From Alistipes provencensis (lineage in GTDB: Bacteria > Bacteroidota > Bacteroidia > Bacteroidales > Rikenellaceae), in the NCBI RefSeq assembly GCF_900083545.1, contig NZ_LT559262.1, forward strand, positions 1,588,397 through 1,652,396: DNA of 64,000 nt, written 5' to 3'. Numbering within the stretch: the first letter of the stretch is position 1; each line of letters begins with the position of its first letter. A model generated the notes under the pieces. It was not told the DNA's origin and ran no database searches. It was given only the letters and a program-made list of their open reading frames with translations. This document shows positions 51,098-60,648 of this stretch, in pieces. A program made the translations under genes and the position numbers.

Positions 51098-53005
51098 TTA
51101 CTTTTTCGCGTCGCAGATCTCGCCGTCCTGCTGGTGCCACAGACCATAAGGCTCCGTGCGCGAACAGCTTTCGTAGTCGATACCCTCGAGCGCGTAATTC
51201 TTCACGTCGTCCATCACGATCGCCGGGCGGACGTCGTTGTTGGCCAGCCGCAGCCGCATGTTGCGGACCTGCAGTCCGTCGACATGGCGGAAATAGATTC
51301 CATAGGCGGGACAGGTGCCGTAGCAGTCGAATTCGGGATATTTCTTCTCGTTTTCGGGGACGTCGCGGTAGATCATCTGCGGTTCGTTGACGGAGCCGAA
51401 GAGCAGCAGGTCGCAGTCCTCGATCAGCACATTCTCGATCGGATGGCCTTTCAGACCGCCGACGGCCGTGCCGACGCCCGGACCGCCCTTGACCTCGACC
51501 CAGCCGATGCCGGTGTTGCGGATATTGCGCAGCGTGACGTTGCGGATGGCGCCGACAGGTGCGGGGTTCGGACCGCCCTCGAAGGTCCGGCCGCGGTTGC
51601 CAAGCCGCACGACGAACGGAGCCGCGCAGTTGCTCATGCGGATGTCCTCGTAGGTCACGCCGTCGATCACCGAGCCGTCGACCGCCTCGATGGCAATTGA
51701 ATAGCGGGTCCACCCTTCGGCGTTGCGGACGTGAACGTTGCGGATTTCGCCGTGGGTCTCGGTGCCGATCTTCACGAGGTTGCAGTTGGCGTAACGTGCG
51801 CGCACGTCTTCGACGAAGATATTCTCGGCCGGAGTGAGCGACAGCGCTTTGAGGCAGACGGCGTCGTCGCCGCAACTGCAAAGGAAATTGCGGACCACCA
51901 CATCGCTGCAACCGCTCAGGTCGATGCCGTCCTGATTGTTGGTGCCGGTGTAGCAGCGCACGGTGACGTTTTCGACGCGCAGGTTCCGGCAGGCTTCGTA
52001 ATACTGGGTCCAGTTGGCGCTGCGGGCCAGCGTGACGCCGTCGATCGCAACGTTCTTGCATTCGACCATACGGATCAGGCGCGGGCGTTCGTGCTCGTTG
52101 TTGCGGCCCCGCCAGGGATATCCCTCGAAGAGCGAGTAGCCGTCGAGGATGCCGCCGCCGCAGATCGTGATGTTCGAGGCTTTTTCGGCATAGATCATCT
52201 GGAAGTCCTCCTTGCCGCGAAACGACGGAAGGGAGCAGCGCAGGGGCGGGAAATCGTCGTGGTTGACCGAGCCGCGCAGGATGGCGCCCGCCTCGACGCG
52301 CAGCGTAACGTCGGATTTGAGTTGCAGCGTTCCGGTGACGTAGACCCCGTCGCGGACCCAGACCGTGCCGCCGCCCTTGCGGGCGCTGCACTTGTCGATG
52401 GCGGCCTGCAGGACGGCGGTGTTGACCGTCGCGCCGTCGCCGACGGCTCCGGCCTCGGCGATGTCGATGACGAAGCCTGCGGGACGCACCGTCTCGGGCC
52501 ATTCGCCCAGCGGGCGTACCGCCACGAGGTACATGTTATGCGCACTGCTGCCGTTCTCGCCCAGCGCGACGCACTCGCCCCGGCGGTAGGGACGGCGGTA
52601 GCAGGTGAAGCGCTCGCCGCGGTCGTTGGTGATATACAGGGAGGTGCGGACGAACGTGTCGAGCCAGACGGGTTTCTCGGCAATGGCGTCGTTGTGGGCC
52701 ACGAGGACCTCGGCGTCAGCTTTCACGTCGAAATAGGCGATGTCGCCGCGGTCGAAGCGCTTCGATCCGTAGGCCGGCTGGATCCAGTCGGCGCCCTCCA
52801 GCTCGGGCGACAGGGCGGTGACGGCGACGGGTTCTTCGCCGTACATCGATACGCCCGTGCGCAAGTTGCCCTGCTCGAGCCAGTGCGAGATGTTGTAGTT
52901 GAACTGCCAGACGTCGAGTACGTCGAGGCGTGTGATCAGCCGGGTATCGGCATGTGCCGCCGCCGTGGCGGCGAGCAGACAGCAGGTCAGAATGAGTCTT
53001 TTCAT
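51098..53005 (-). CDS. GH28-type polygalacturonase-like enzyme with an N-terminal beta domain
   Basis: A 635-residue secreted protein (signal MKRLILTCCLLAATAAAHA). The first 175 residues form a beta-rich domain; a pectin-lyase-like right-handed helix follows from DIAEAGAVGDGATVNTAVLQ. Candidate catalytic acids lie in NNQDGIDLSG (about 355) and SCGDDAVCLK (about 380), with VKIGTETHG after them, which is the NxD-DD-(G/H) arrangement of GH28. The changes from the canonical NTDG and RIK motifs point to a substrate other than plain homogalacturonan. It is part of the minus-strand pectin block. Confidence 0.82.
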   Translation of the reverse strand: MKRLILTCCLLAATAAAHADTRLITRLDVLDVWQFNYNISHWLEQGNLRTGVSMYGEEPVAVTALSPELEGADWIQPAYGSKRFDRGDIAYFDVKADAEVLVAHNDAIAEKPVWLDTFVRTSLYITNDRGERFTCYRRPYRRGECVALGENGSSAHNMYLVAVRPLGEWPETVRPAGFVIDIAEAGAVGDGATVNTAVLQAAIDKCSARKGGGTVWVRDGVYVTGTLQLKSDVTLRVEAGAILRGSVNHDDFPPLRCSLPSFRGKEDFQMIYAEKASNITICGGGILDGYSLFEGYPWRGRNNEHERPRLIRMVECKNVAIDGVTLARSANWTQYYEACRNLRVENVTVRCYTGTNNQDGIDLSGCSDVVVRNFLCSCGDDAVCLKALSLTPAENIFVEDVRARYANCNLVKIGTETHGEIRNVHVRNAEGWTRYSIAIEAVDGSVIDGVTYEDIRMSNCAAPFVVRLGNRGRTFEGGPNPAPVGAIRNVTLRNIRNTGIGWVEVKGGPGVGTAVGGLKGHPIENVLIEDCDLLLFGSVNEPQMIYRDVPENEKKYPEFDCYGTCPAYGIYFRHVDGLQVRNMRLRLANNDVRPAIVMDDVKNYALEGIDYESCSRTEPYGLWHQQDGEICDAKK

Positions 53006-53097
53006 CGGTTGTGTTTCGGGTTTTCGTTCGGAACAAAATTACGGCTTCCGGGCGAATGCAATGTGCAATAAATACCGGGATAGGTGGTGAAAAATGC

Positions 53098-55026
53098 CTA
53101 TTTTCCCTCGATCGTGCGGCGCAGGGCTTCGAACTCGGCCTCGGTGTGGTCTTCGGTGTCGATCTTGCGTTTCAGCACCCCGGCGACCTTCTTCTCGGCG
53201 GAGTAGGTGTTGGCATGGCGCAGCGTGCGGCGGCGCGGGGAGTAGTCGAGCATGATGCGGCGCATCAGGTAGTCGCGCTGGATATAGCGTTCGAGCGCCG
53301 CGATGCATTCGGCGCCGTACTCCGGTCCGTCGGTGTAGGTGCGTTCGCGGGAGAGTTCGTACTTGTCGTTGTAGACGTAACCGCTCTTGTAGAAGAGCAG
53401 CGCGGCTTCAACGAGTGCGGTGTTGCGCTGGCAGAGCGTACGGTTGAGGTAGGCGCTGGCGATGATATCGTTGAGATAAGGGGCGTTTGCAGGTCCCGCG
53501 GCGCGGGCTTTCTCGGCTTCGGCGACGGCCCGGTCAGCACATTCGGCCATTTCACGCAGTACGTCCAATGGGGTCAGCCGTTTTTCGGCATGATATTTCG
53601 CCGTGAGCGCTTCGTCCGAGCGGTCTCCGGTGCGCCATGCCGTGCAATACTCCGGTACGCCGACCACTTCCTGCCGGACGAAGGCCATGCCGGCCGGAGC
53701 CTCGGGGTTGTCGAACATCTGCCAGAATTTCAACGGCTGCAAACCCCCGACCGAGAGGCCGTCGCCGCGCCAGAACCACGCGGGCATCAGTTTGATGAAC
53801 TGCTCCTGTGCATGTGCTACGGCCTTGAGCGATTGCAAAACGTGGGGCGCGGCCTTGCGGTAGGTTTTGGTCAGGTATTTCTCGGCATCGGCGTCTGACC
53901 ATGGCTTATTGTTCATGGCCCCGGCCACGGTGAGCTGCGTCAGACGCCGCACGGGATTGTCGGCCGAATCCTCGCCGCGCAGCGTGTAGTCCTGATAGAC
54001 GATGCCCGTGAAACGGCCCGCACGGACGTTGTCGAAGATACGGTTCACGATCTTGTTGTCGTACCAGTAGACCGGGTGCGGGTATTCGGCATCGTAGACG
54101 TGCATGTCCAGTACCACGCCGTAACCCTCGTCGAGCATCTCCTTGCCCCAGAGCGGATAGTTGACCAGCGGCTGGTCGTAGCCGGCGTATTTCACCGAGA
54201 GGACCAGCTTCTCGCGCGGAATGTCGAGCTGCTGCATCACCTCGGGCTTCACATACCAGTCGCGCATGCCGAAAAAGTAATCGTCGCCCCGTTTCTCGCG
54301 CAGCATGTGCGCCAGACGGTTGGAGTAGTCGACGAAACAACTGTCCGTCTTGTCGTAGTCCACGCACTCTTTCCACGATTTCCATGTGTTGGGGCGCACC
54401 TTTTCGACATCGTAGGTCCACGCTGCCTCGGCATAGGCGTTGAGGAAGCCGTCCAGCTCGGGCAGCAGGTCCAGCGCCCGGGAGGTCGACCAGAGGAAAA
54501 AATCGCGGAACAAATCGTTGGTCCACTGCTGTTGGGGGACGCAGTTGGGCGACTTGCCAGCCAGCGCTTTCTGGAACATGTCGTTCTGGTGGGCTTTGCG
54601 CAGCAGTTGGTCGAAGACCCCGTCGGGGTTGAGCTCCTGCTGGTGGGCGCACCAGAATTTGTAGGGTGCATAGTGCGAATAGGAGCGCGTCACGACGTAG
54701 CGGATGCCGCGCGACTTGGCATAGGAGATATTCTCCCGCAGGGTCGCGAGGTTTTGGGCGACCTTGGCAGGCGTGTATTCCGCGGCTTCGGGGTAGGGCG
54801 AATCGGCGTAATCGACGATGTGCATCGGCAGGAAGGTGAACGTGCCGATGGAGATGACGTTGTAGCCGTCGGCGGCGATGCGGTCGATCTGTTCGCGGAC
54901 CTCATCGCTGAGTTTGGGATTCATCCACTGGGACGAACCCACCGGGACGATGCGGTACTGCATGGGCTTCTGCGCATGCAGGGTGAAGGCCGTGAAGATT
55001 AACAGCAGGGAGAGTATCTTCTTCAT
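53098..55026 (-). CDS. Secreted protein of unrecognised family, possibly a TIM-barrel glycosidase
   Basis: A 642-residue exported protein (signal MKKILSLLLIFTAFTLHAQ). Alternating strands and helices in the first 350 residues, such as RIAADGYNVISIGTFTFLPM, SRGIRYVVTRSYSHYAPY and GYGVVLDMHVYDAEYPHP, read like a (beta/alpha)8 barrel. Acidic candidates include ELDGFLNAYAEAAWTYD and IVYQDYTLRGED. The C-terminal 250 residues are mainly helical. I do not recognise a named family. Placement among pectin enzymes suggests a new or divergent glycoside hydrolase, which is inference. Confidence 0.65.
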   Translation of the reverse strand: MKKILSLLLIFTAFTLHAQKPMQYRIVPVGSSQWMNPKLSDEVREQIDRIAADGYNVISIGTFTFLPMHIVDYADSPYPEAAEYTPAKVAQNLATLRENISYAKSRGIRYVVTRSYSHYAPYKFWCAHQQELNPDGVFDQLLRKAHQNDMFQKALAGKSPNCVPQQQWTNDLFRDFFLWSTSRALDLLPELDGFLNAYAEAAWTYDVEKVRPNTWKSWKECVDYDKTDSCFVDYSNRLAHMLREKRGDDYFFGMRDWYVKPEVMQQLDIPREKLVLSVKYAGYDQPLVNYPLWGKEMLDEGYGVVLDMHVYDAEYPHPVYWYDNKIVNRIFDNVRAGRFTGIVYQDYTLRGEDSADNPVRRLTQLTVAGAMNNKPWSDADAEKYLTKTYRKAAPHVLQSLKAVAHAQEQFIKLMPAWFWRGDGLSVGGLQPLKFWQMFDNPEAPAGMAFVRQEVVGVPEYCTAWRTGDRSDEALTAKYHAEKRLTPLDVLREMAECADRAVAEAEKARAAGPANAPYLNDIIASAYLNRTLCQRNTALVEAALLFYKSGYVYNDKYELSRERTYTDGPEYGAECIAALERYIQRDYLMRRIMLDYSPRRRTLRHANTYSAEKKVAGVLKRKIDTEDHTEAEFEALRRTIEGK

Positions 55027-55085
55027 TTGTCAGGGTCGGAAAAGGTTCATGGTGCCGGGAAAGCACCATGAACCGATTTTCAGTG

Positions 55086-56948
55086 TTATTTGATCTCCGT
55101 CAGTTTTGTCGGTACGGGGATGTCGCCCCATGTTTTCAACTGGGCGGGAGCCCCGCTGTCGTCAAGCGTGTAGTAACCGACCGGGCGCGGCATCGGACCC
55201 GTCCAAGGCACCGGACAGGGGTCGTCGAAAGGCTGGGTGATACCTCCCGTGTTGAGGAAGTCGAAGACACGGGCCGTGCCGTCGTCGTTTTTGAGTGACG
55301 GTATGCCGAGTTTGGAATCACCCGAACCTTGTGACGTGTTGACCAGGAAACGGAAAAGCAGGTCGTCGGTCTTATTGTAATTTCCGTCGTTTGCCTGACC
55401 TTCTGTATAGCGCCAGATGCGGATGAAGGGTGCATCTTTCGTCGTTGTCTTGTGACCTGTCCAGAATTTGCAGGTATGGCCGAGGAAGCATTTGATCTTA
55501 CCGTCGTCTTTTTTGCATGCCGCCCAGCCTTCTGACTGGTTGCCTTCTTCATATCCGGCTCCGGCAATTGCAAAACGCGATGTGGAGAGACAAGCCCAGT
55601 AGAACGGCTGGTCGGGATCGGCGATAGTGGGGTATTCGTAGGGATAGGGTGTTGCCGTTAGGTAAATGGCTACTGAACCTACTTTGTCAATTCCATCGAC
55701 AGCAGGCGATGCGACAGCCCAACTCTGAGTATCATTGAATTGAGTCTTTTTAGCAGTTCCTCCTCCGGAGCAATATACGATGCAGGCGTAATTATCATTG
55801 GGAGACGAAATGGTTGAGTTTGTCGAACTGGTGCCGCGCATGCGGTTGCCCCACTGGTCGGTCACCATGACGCCGGTGGCGGGAACATATTGATACGGGC
55901 GCAGTTTGCACGAGGCTGCGGCGGCGCTGGCGTCGTCGGAGGTGGCTGTGATGAGTATTTCCGTAGCTTCGCAGTTGGCCGGGTCGAACGCGAAATCTTC
56001 CTTGACGGTGATCGTCGAGTTCCCGGCAGGGGCGTTGGCCGGATCGTCGATCATATAGACGTTGAACGAAACGGTCTGCGTGGCGGGGTCCTGCGTACCC
56101 TCGGCGTCGACCGTTGCGACGGCGGTGTTGCTGCTTTCGACGTGGACGAGACTGTTCTCGGGGATCTTGATCTCCTCGTCATCCGTGGAGAAGACCACGC
56201 GAATAGCTTTGGTATGACTGACGGTGAGGCTTCCGGCGAGTGCGTCGCTGGCCTCGCTGCCGTCCTCGTTGAGCGACAGCGCAACGCCCGTGACCTTGAT
56301 GGTCTTCAGGCTGACGGGGATTTCCGCGCGCACGTCGTCGTTGCGCGTCGACTGAATGGTGATCGTCGCGTCGCCCAGTTCTTGTCCCGGGACGAGCGTG
56401 AAGCCCGTGCGGCCGTCGAGTTCCTTCTCCTCGACGTCCACGACCTCTCCGTTCGTCGTTTCGAACGTCACACTCTTGTCGAAGGTGTCGTGTACGAAGA
56501 TTTCGAAAAAGTAGTCGCGGTTGCCCGTGGAGTTGCGGACGAAGGTGATCCGGCCGTCGACGGGTTCGTTGAGCAGCAGGTCGTAGACACGGATGCCCGC
56601 TTCGACGGTTACCGAGACGGCGCAGGTGGCTTCGATCTCGGGATAGGCCGTGCTGCGGGCCGTGATGACGGCGTCGCCCAGACCGGTGGCGCGCACGGCG
56701 CCGTTTTCGTCGACCGTGGCTACGGCGTCGTTGCTGGAGCTCCAACTGATTTCGCCGTCGGTGGTTTCCGCCGGGTCGAACGAGGCGTAGAGTCGGCGGG
56801 TTTCGCCGATGATGAGTTCGCTGAGCGAACTTTTCGACAAGGTGAGCTCTTTCGGCTTGTAGTAGACGTTGCCGTCTCCCAGCCAATCCGAGTCGCCGCA
56901 GGCCGTCAGAGCCAGCGCGGCAAGTGATAAGAGGATCAGTTTTTTCAT
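55086..56948 (-). CDS. Surface lipoprotein with bacterial Ig-like (BIG2) domains
   Basis: A 620-residue lipoprotein (MKKLILLSLAALALTAC, Cys17). A first Ig-like domain of BIG2 type (about 33-117) shows ISWSSSNDAVATVDENGAVRATGLGDA; a second and third Ig-like unit follow up to about 360. The last 250 residues are Trp- and Tyr-rich (YPYEYPTIADPDQPFYWACL) and are probably the ligand-binding part. Such multi-Ig lipoproteins are typical surface glycan-binding proteins. No SusC/D gene is adjacent on this strand. Confidence 0.75.
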   Translation of the reverse strand: MKKLILLSLAALALTACGDSDWLGDGNVYYKPKELTLSKSSLSELIIGETRRLYASFDPAETTDGEISWSSSNDAVATVDENGAVRATGLGDAVITARSTAYPEIEATCAVSVTVEAGIRVYDLLLNEPVDGRITFVRNSTGNRDYFFEIFVHDTFDKSVTFETTNGEVVDVEEKELDGRTGFTLVPGQELGDATITIQSTRNDDVRAEIPVSLKTIKVTGVALSLNEDGSEASDALAGSLTVSHTKAIRVVFSTDDEEIKIPENSLVHVESSNTAVATVDAEGTQDPATQTVSFNVYMIDDPANAPAGNSTITVKEDFAFDPANCEATEILITATSDDASAAAASCKLRPYQYVPATGVMVTDQWGNRMRGTSSTNSTISSPNDNYACIVYCSGGGTAKKTQFNDTQSWAVASPAVDGIDKVGSVAIYLTATPYPYEYPTIADPDQPFYWACLSTSRFAIAGAGYEEGNQSEGWAACKKDDGKIKCFLGHTCKFWTGHKTTTKDAPFIRIWRYTEGQANDGNYNKTDDLLFRFLVNTSQGSGDSKLGIPSLKNDDGTARVFDFLNTGGITQPFDDPCPVPWTGPMPRPVGYYTLDDSGAPAQLKTWGDIPVPTKLTEIK

Positions 56949-56979
56949 GTCAGGTTATATTTTTTTGGTTGTTTCGGGA

Positions 56980-57765
56980 TTATTTGCGGGGTACGGCACC
57001 CGTGAAGGCATTCTTCTCCAGCCGCAGGTATTTGAGCCGGGGCAGCGATTCCAGCGCCGCGGGTACGGCGCCCGAGAGACGGTTGCCGGCGGCCTTGAAC
57101 GACGTCAGTTCGGTGAGCTTGGCCACCGAAGCGGGAATTTCGCCCGTCAACTGGTTATAGCTTATGTCGAATGAGATCGATTTGGCGGGTTTGGCCAGCA
57201 GGGCCATGTCGCCGATCGCCGCCGGGATCGAACCCGTCAGTTGGTTTTTGTTGAGCAGTACCTTGATCTCGTTGCCGCCCTTGCCGTCTTCGCGGGGTTT
57301 CGAGGTCTTGGCTTCGGCGCCCAGAAGGATCAGTTCGCCGGGGATTTCGCCCGAAAGCCGGTTGTTCGAAAGGTTGAGCGAGGAGATCAGTTTCAGACCG
57401 CCGATCTGAGGCGAGAGACTTCCCGTGAGGCCGTTGCCCGAGAGGTTGAGCGTGCGCATGCCGTTCAGGGCATAGATCGCTTCGGGAAGCTCGCCCGTGA
57501 GGCCGTTGTCGGGCAGCTCGAGCTTGCTGACGCGGCCTTTGCGGATTTCGTTGATGCCGAACCAGCCGGTGCCTTCCTGAGCGTTGTAGACTTTCACGTC
57601 GTCGGCCGTGGCGTTTTTGAAATCCCAGCCGGAGTTATTTTTCCAATCGGCGCCGCCCGTGGCCTCGTAGAGAGCCCGCAGGGCTTCGAAATCCGCCGTG
57701 CTGATCTGTGCGGAGATCGGACCGCAGAGAAGCAGTGCCGCAAGAATGGGTAAAATTCGTTTCAT
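56980..57765 (-). CDS. Secreted leucine-rich-repeat protein, plant-type repeats
   Basis: A 261-residue exported protein (signal MKRILPILAALLLCGPISAQ). The start of the mature part, DFEALRALYEATGGADWKNNSGW, is the usual cap before bacterial plant-type LRRs. About six repeats follow the pattern LxxLxLxxNxLxGxIPxxL, for example LISSLNLSNNRLSGEIPGEL and SFDISYNQLTGEIPASVAKL. Similar proteins are binding modules. It is 31 bases upstream of the Ig-like lipoprotein gene, with which it may act at the cell surface. Confidence 0.82.
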   Translation of the reverse strand: MKRILPILAALLLCGPISAQISTADFEALRALYEATGGADWKNNSGWDFKNATADDVKVYNAQEGTGWFGINEIRKGRVSKLELPDNGLTGELPEAIYALNGMRTLNLSGNGLTGSLSPQIGGLKLISSLNLSNNRLSGEIPGELILLGAEAKTSKPREDGKGGNEIKVLLNKNQLTGSIPAAIGDMALLAKPAKSISFDISYNQLTGEIPASVAKLTELTSFKAAGNRLSGAVPAALESLPRLKYLRLEKNAFTGAVPRK

Positions 57766-57784
57766 CGCAGGTTATCTTTATGGT

Positions 57785-59212
57785 TTATTGTTCGATTCGG
57801 TATTCCCGGAGCAGTTTGCGCAGGTTGGTGCTGCCTTTGACGGCATGGGCCGGAAGCTGGCGCTCCGCTCCGAAAACATACATTTCCGGGGCGTGTTCTA
57901 CCGTTACGGTCTCTTCGCGGTAGGTGCCGTCGGCTTTGCGCAGCCCTTCGGTCCGCAGGTTGAACTGTTCGGCCACGAAATCGTACATCGCGCGGCGTTT
58001 GTTCATGCCGTAGTCGTGCTGTTCGGCGGCGAGGTGGACGTTGCGAATCTTGTCGCTGGCTCCGAAAAGGGCATAGACCTTTTGCAGATAGGGGTATTCG
58101 ATCTGCGGCACGGTCACCGTCCAGTCGTGTCCGTCGGAGATCACCAACTGCGGATGCGGGGCCGCGAGGGCTCCCAGCTCGGCGTTGTTGGTCATCAGTT
58201 CGCCGGGCAGGATGTGGATCGGAAGCCCGCTTTCGCAGGGGCATCCGCCGAAGAAGTGCGACGAGAGCATGACCACCGGGACGCTCAGCGTGATGCGGTC
58301 GTCGAGCGCGGCGATCACCATCGTCTGCGTGCCGCCGCCCGAGGCGCCCGTGACGCCCACGCGGGTCGTGTCGGCCCACGGTTGGGTACAGAGGTAGTCG
58401 AGGATGCGGATGCTCTGCCAAGTCTGCATGACGATCCCCAAATCCGTGCGGTGGTCCTTGAGGTTGAAAGCCAGCGCCGATTCGCCCCAGCCCCACATGT
58501 CGTAGCTGAAGACCGCGGCGCCCATTTTGGCCAGCATGGCGCAGCGGAGCTGCTGGTCGGGGCGGTAGCGCCCCCGCTCGTCGGGAATCGAGGTGTCGGT
58601 CTTGTTATAGAAGTGTCCGTGCGGCGAGAGCATGACGGGGATGCGTCCTCGGAACCGCGCGGGCATGTAGAGCGATCCCGAGACCCAGACGCCGGGCAGG
58701 ACCTCCAGCGCGATGTTCTCGACGGTGTAGCTGTCGTGCCGGCGCAGGTTGCTCCGGATCGGCGCGAGGTCGCACTTTTTCAGGCTGTCGAGCCCCAGCG
58801 TTGCGAGGATATGCATGCGGATGCGGGCCTTGCGGGCTTCGACAGCCTCGCGCGAGGGATAGAGTTCGAGCAGGCGCTTCAGGTGCTTTTCGCCCTCGGC
58901 ATAAGGCTTGCGGAAATACTCCCATTTTTTGATTTCATAGACACCGGGGGTCTTGGCCGTCCAGCGCATGTCTAACGGACGCAGGATGTTGTCGAGCGTA
59001 GCCTCGGCATCGTCGTAGAAACGCCACGGGGCCGATTTGACGATACGTCCCTTGACGTTTTTATCCTCGTAGAGCAGTTTGATGCCGTATTGTTCTTCAA
59101 CCTGCTGGAGCACCTCTTTCAGCGGACGGTCGTAGACGTCCGAATTGAGCCACTGTGCGTCGAGGCGCGCGGCGGTGAGGAGGAACAGCGATATGGCTAA
59201 CAGTCTTTTCAT
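57785..59212 (-). CDS. STN-domain alpha/beta-hydrolase (putative acetyl esterase)
   Basis: A 475-residue exported protein (signal MKRLLAISLFLLTAARLDAQ). Residues about 22-95 form an STN-type secretin/TonB short domain (VYDRPLKEVLQQVEEQYGIK, LDNILRPLDMRWT), normally found at the start of TonB transporters and secretins. Residues about 165-470 are an alpha/beta hydrolase with PVMLSPHGH, YDMWGWGES and the nucleophile Ser291 in GVTGASGGG, plus a likely catalytic His in EQHDYG. This resembles deacetylases of the acetyl-xylan/cephalosporin esterase group and large Bacteroides pectin esterases. A role in removing acetyl groups from pectin fits the neighbours. Confidence 0.8.
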   Translation of the reverse strand: MKRLLAISLFLLTAARLDAQWLNSDVYDRPLKEVLQQVEEQYGIKLLYEDKNVKGRIVKSAPWRFYDDAEATLDNILRPLDMRWTAKTPGVYEIKKWEYFRKPYAEGEKHLKRLLELYPSREAVEARKARIRMHILATLGLDSLKKCDLAPIRSNLRRHDSYTVENIALEVLPGVWVSGSLYMPARFRGRIPVMLSPHGHFYNKTDTSIPDERGRYRPDQQLRCAMLAKMGAAVFSYDMWGWGESALAFNLKDHRTDLGIVMQTWQSIRILDYLCTQPWADTTRVGVTGASGGGTQTMVIAALDDRITLSVPVVMLSSHFFGGCPCESGLPIHILPGELMTNNAELGALAAPHPQLVISDGHDWTVTVPQIEYPYLQKVYALFGASDKIRNVHLAAEQHDYGMNKRRAMYDFVAEQFNLRTEGLRKADGTYREETVTVEHAPEMYVFGAERQLPAHAVKGSTNLRKLLREYRIEQ

Positions 59213-59217
59213 GGCGG

Positions 59218-60648
59218 TTATTTGAACGTGACTTCGGCGTTGACGCATTTCAGCGCGATCTGCTCCGGGGCGAGGATTTTCTTGCTGCCCACGGTCAGGT
59301 TTTCGAAAACCACGCCCTCGATGTCGCCCCGGGCGGGGCATTTGATCTCGGGAGCTTTCGGGAAGGGGGTGAGGAACGAGCAGTCCCGGATCTCGACGTT
59401 ACGGATCGAGCCGACGGGGACGTTTTCCTTGCGGCGGTTGACCACGAAATGGAACATCATCCGCTTGCTGTCGGGATGGCTGCGTTCGAAGCGGTTGTTC
59501 CGATAGCGCACGTCGCTCAGGGCCGTGCCGTCGGAGACGTAGAGCGCCATGCCGCGGTCGGATTCCAACACGTCGTTGTCCTCGAAGGTGATGTTCGACA
59601 TCCGCGTTCCGCGGGTTTCGGTGCCCACTTTGAGCGACGACTTCTTGGTCAGGAAGACGCAGCCCCGGACGGTGATGTCCTCCGCGTCGCCCAGATAGTC
59701 GGAATATCCCGTGGTCTTGACGGCCACGTTGTCGTCGGAGCAGTAGGCGAAGCAGTTTTCGATCAGCAGGTTGCGCGAGGCGTCGGGGTCGAAGCCGTCG
59801 GTGTTGCTCAGCTCCGTGTCGTTCATCAGCTTGATGTTGCGAAGGACGACGTCGCGGCAGAGGAGTATCTGCGTGTTCCACGACCCGGGGTCCCGGAACA
59901 TCACGCCCTCGAAATGCAGGTCCGAGGAATTCACGGCCAGCAGCAGGCGCATGCGGGCCTTGTCGCCGAACTTTTCGCGCAGGGCGCGGCCGCTGCCGTC
60001 GATGGCGCCCAGTCCCGTGATCCGGACATTCTTGGCGTCCTTGACATAGATGAAGCGGCGGGTCTTGACATCGTCGTTCGATTCGAAGGCGGCTGCCGAG
60101 GAGGCGTCGGCCCGGAGGACCGCACCGCGTTCGAGGTGCAGGTGTGCGTGCGACGGCAGACGGAGCTGGCCGCAGAGATACTCCCCGGCGGGGAATACCA
60201 AAGTACGGCCTTTCTTCGCACATGCGTCGATGGCGCGCTGGACCGTGGCGGTGACGTTCGTCGTCCCGGTGTTGTCGATGCCTTTATACTCCATAATGCT
60301 AGTTCCTTCGACTTTCTGCGCGGGTTTCTCGGCGAAGATGAAGAGTTTCGCCGTGTCGTTCAGCCGCACGAGGTACTGGCCCGTTTCCGGGAGCCGGAAG
60401 CGTACCGTGCGCCCGTCGACCGAAGGCGCGATGCCGCGGCTCAGGGGGCTGACCTCGGCCGAGACGATCTCGGCGGGGAACGTTACGGTGAACTCCGCGG
60501 TGCCCTTCGGCGTGCAGGTGACGTAGTGGTAGTGCTTGAAGGGCTCGACCTGCTGGGCCGCGCCGTTCATGCGCACCTCGTACCCGGCAGCCGAGGCGGC
60601 TGCGGTCCACAGGAGCAGGGCCGGGAGTATCGTAAGTCGTGTTGTCAT
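59218..60648 (-). CDS. GH28-type glycoside hydrolase
   Basis: A 476-residue secreted enzyme (signal MTTRLTILPALLLWTAAASA). After a short Ig-like domain, a right-handed parallel beta-helix starts near IDNTGTTNVTATVQRAIDAC. Catalytic motifs are NTDGFDPDAS (about residue 281) and YCSDDNVAVKT (about 304), followed by LKVGTETRG, as in rhamnogalacturonan- or oligogalacturonate-active GH28 members. The gene starts within the ATGA that ends the upstream GH28 gene, a four-base overlap. It is a clear paralogue of that neighbour, so the pair comes from duplication with later divergence. The longer frame reaching 62139 is a false extension through that neighbour. Confidence 0.87.
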   Translation of the reverse strand: MTTRLTILPALLLWTAAASAAGYEVRMNGAAQQVEPFKHYHYVTCTPKGTAEFTVTFPAEIVSAEVSPLSRGIAPSVDGRTVRFRLPETGQYLVRLNDTAKLFIFAEKPAQKVEGTSIMEYKGIDNTGTTNVTATVQRAIDACAKKGRTLVFPAGEYLCGQLRLPSHAHLHLERGAVLRADASSAAAFESNDDVKTRRFIYVKDAKNVRITGLGAIDGSGRALREKFGDKARMRLLLAVNSSDLHFEGVMFRDPGSWNTQILLCRDVVLRNIKLMNDTELSNTDGFDPDASRNLLIENCFAYCSDDNVAVKTTGYSDYLGDAEDITVRGCVFLTKKSSLKVGTETRGTRMSNITFEDNDVLESDRGMALYVSDGTALSDVRYRNNRFERSHPDSKRMMFHFVVNRRKENVPVGSIRNVEIRDCSFLTPFPKAPEIKCPARGDIEGVVFENLTVGSKKILAPEQIALKCVNAEVTFK

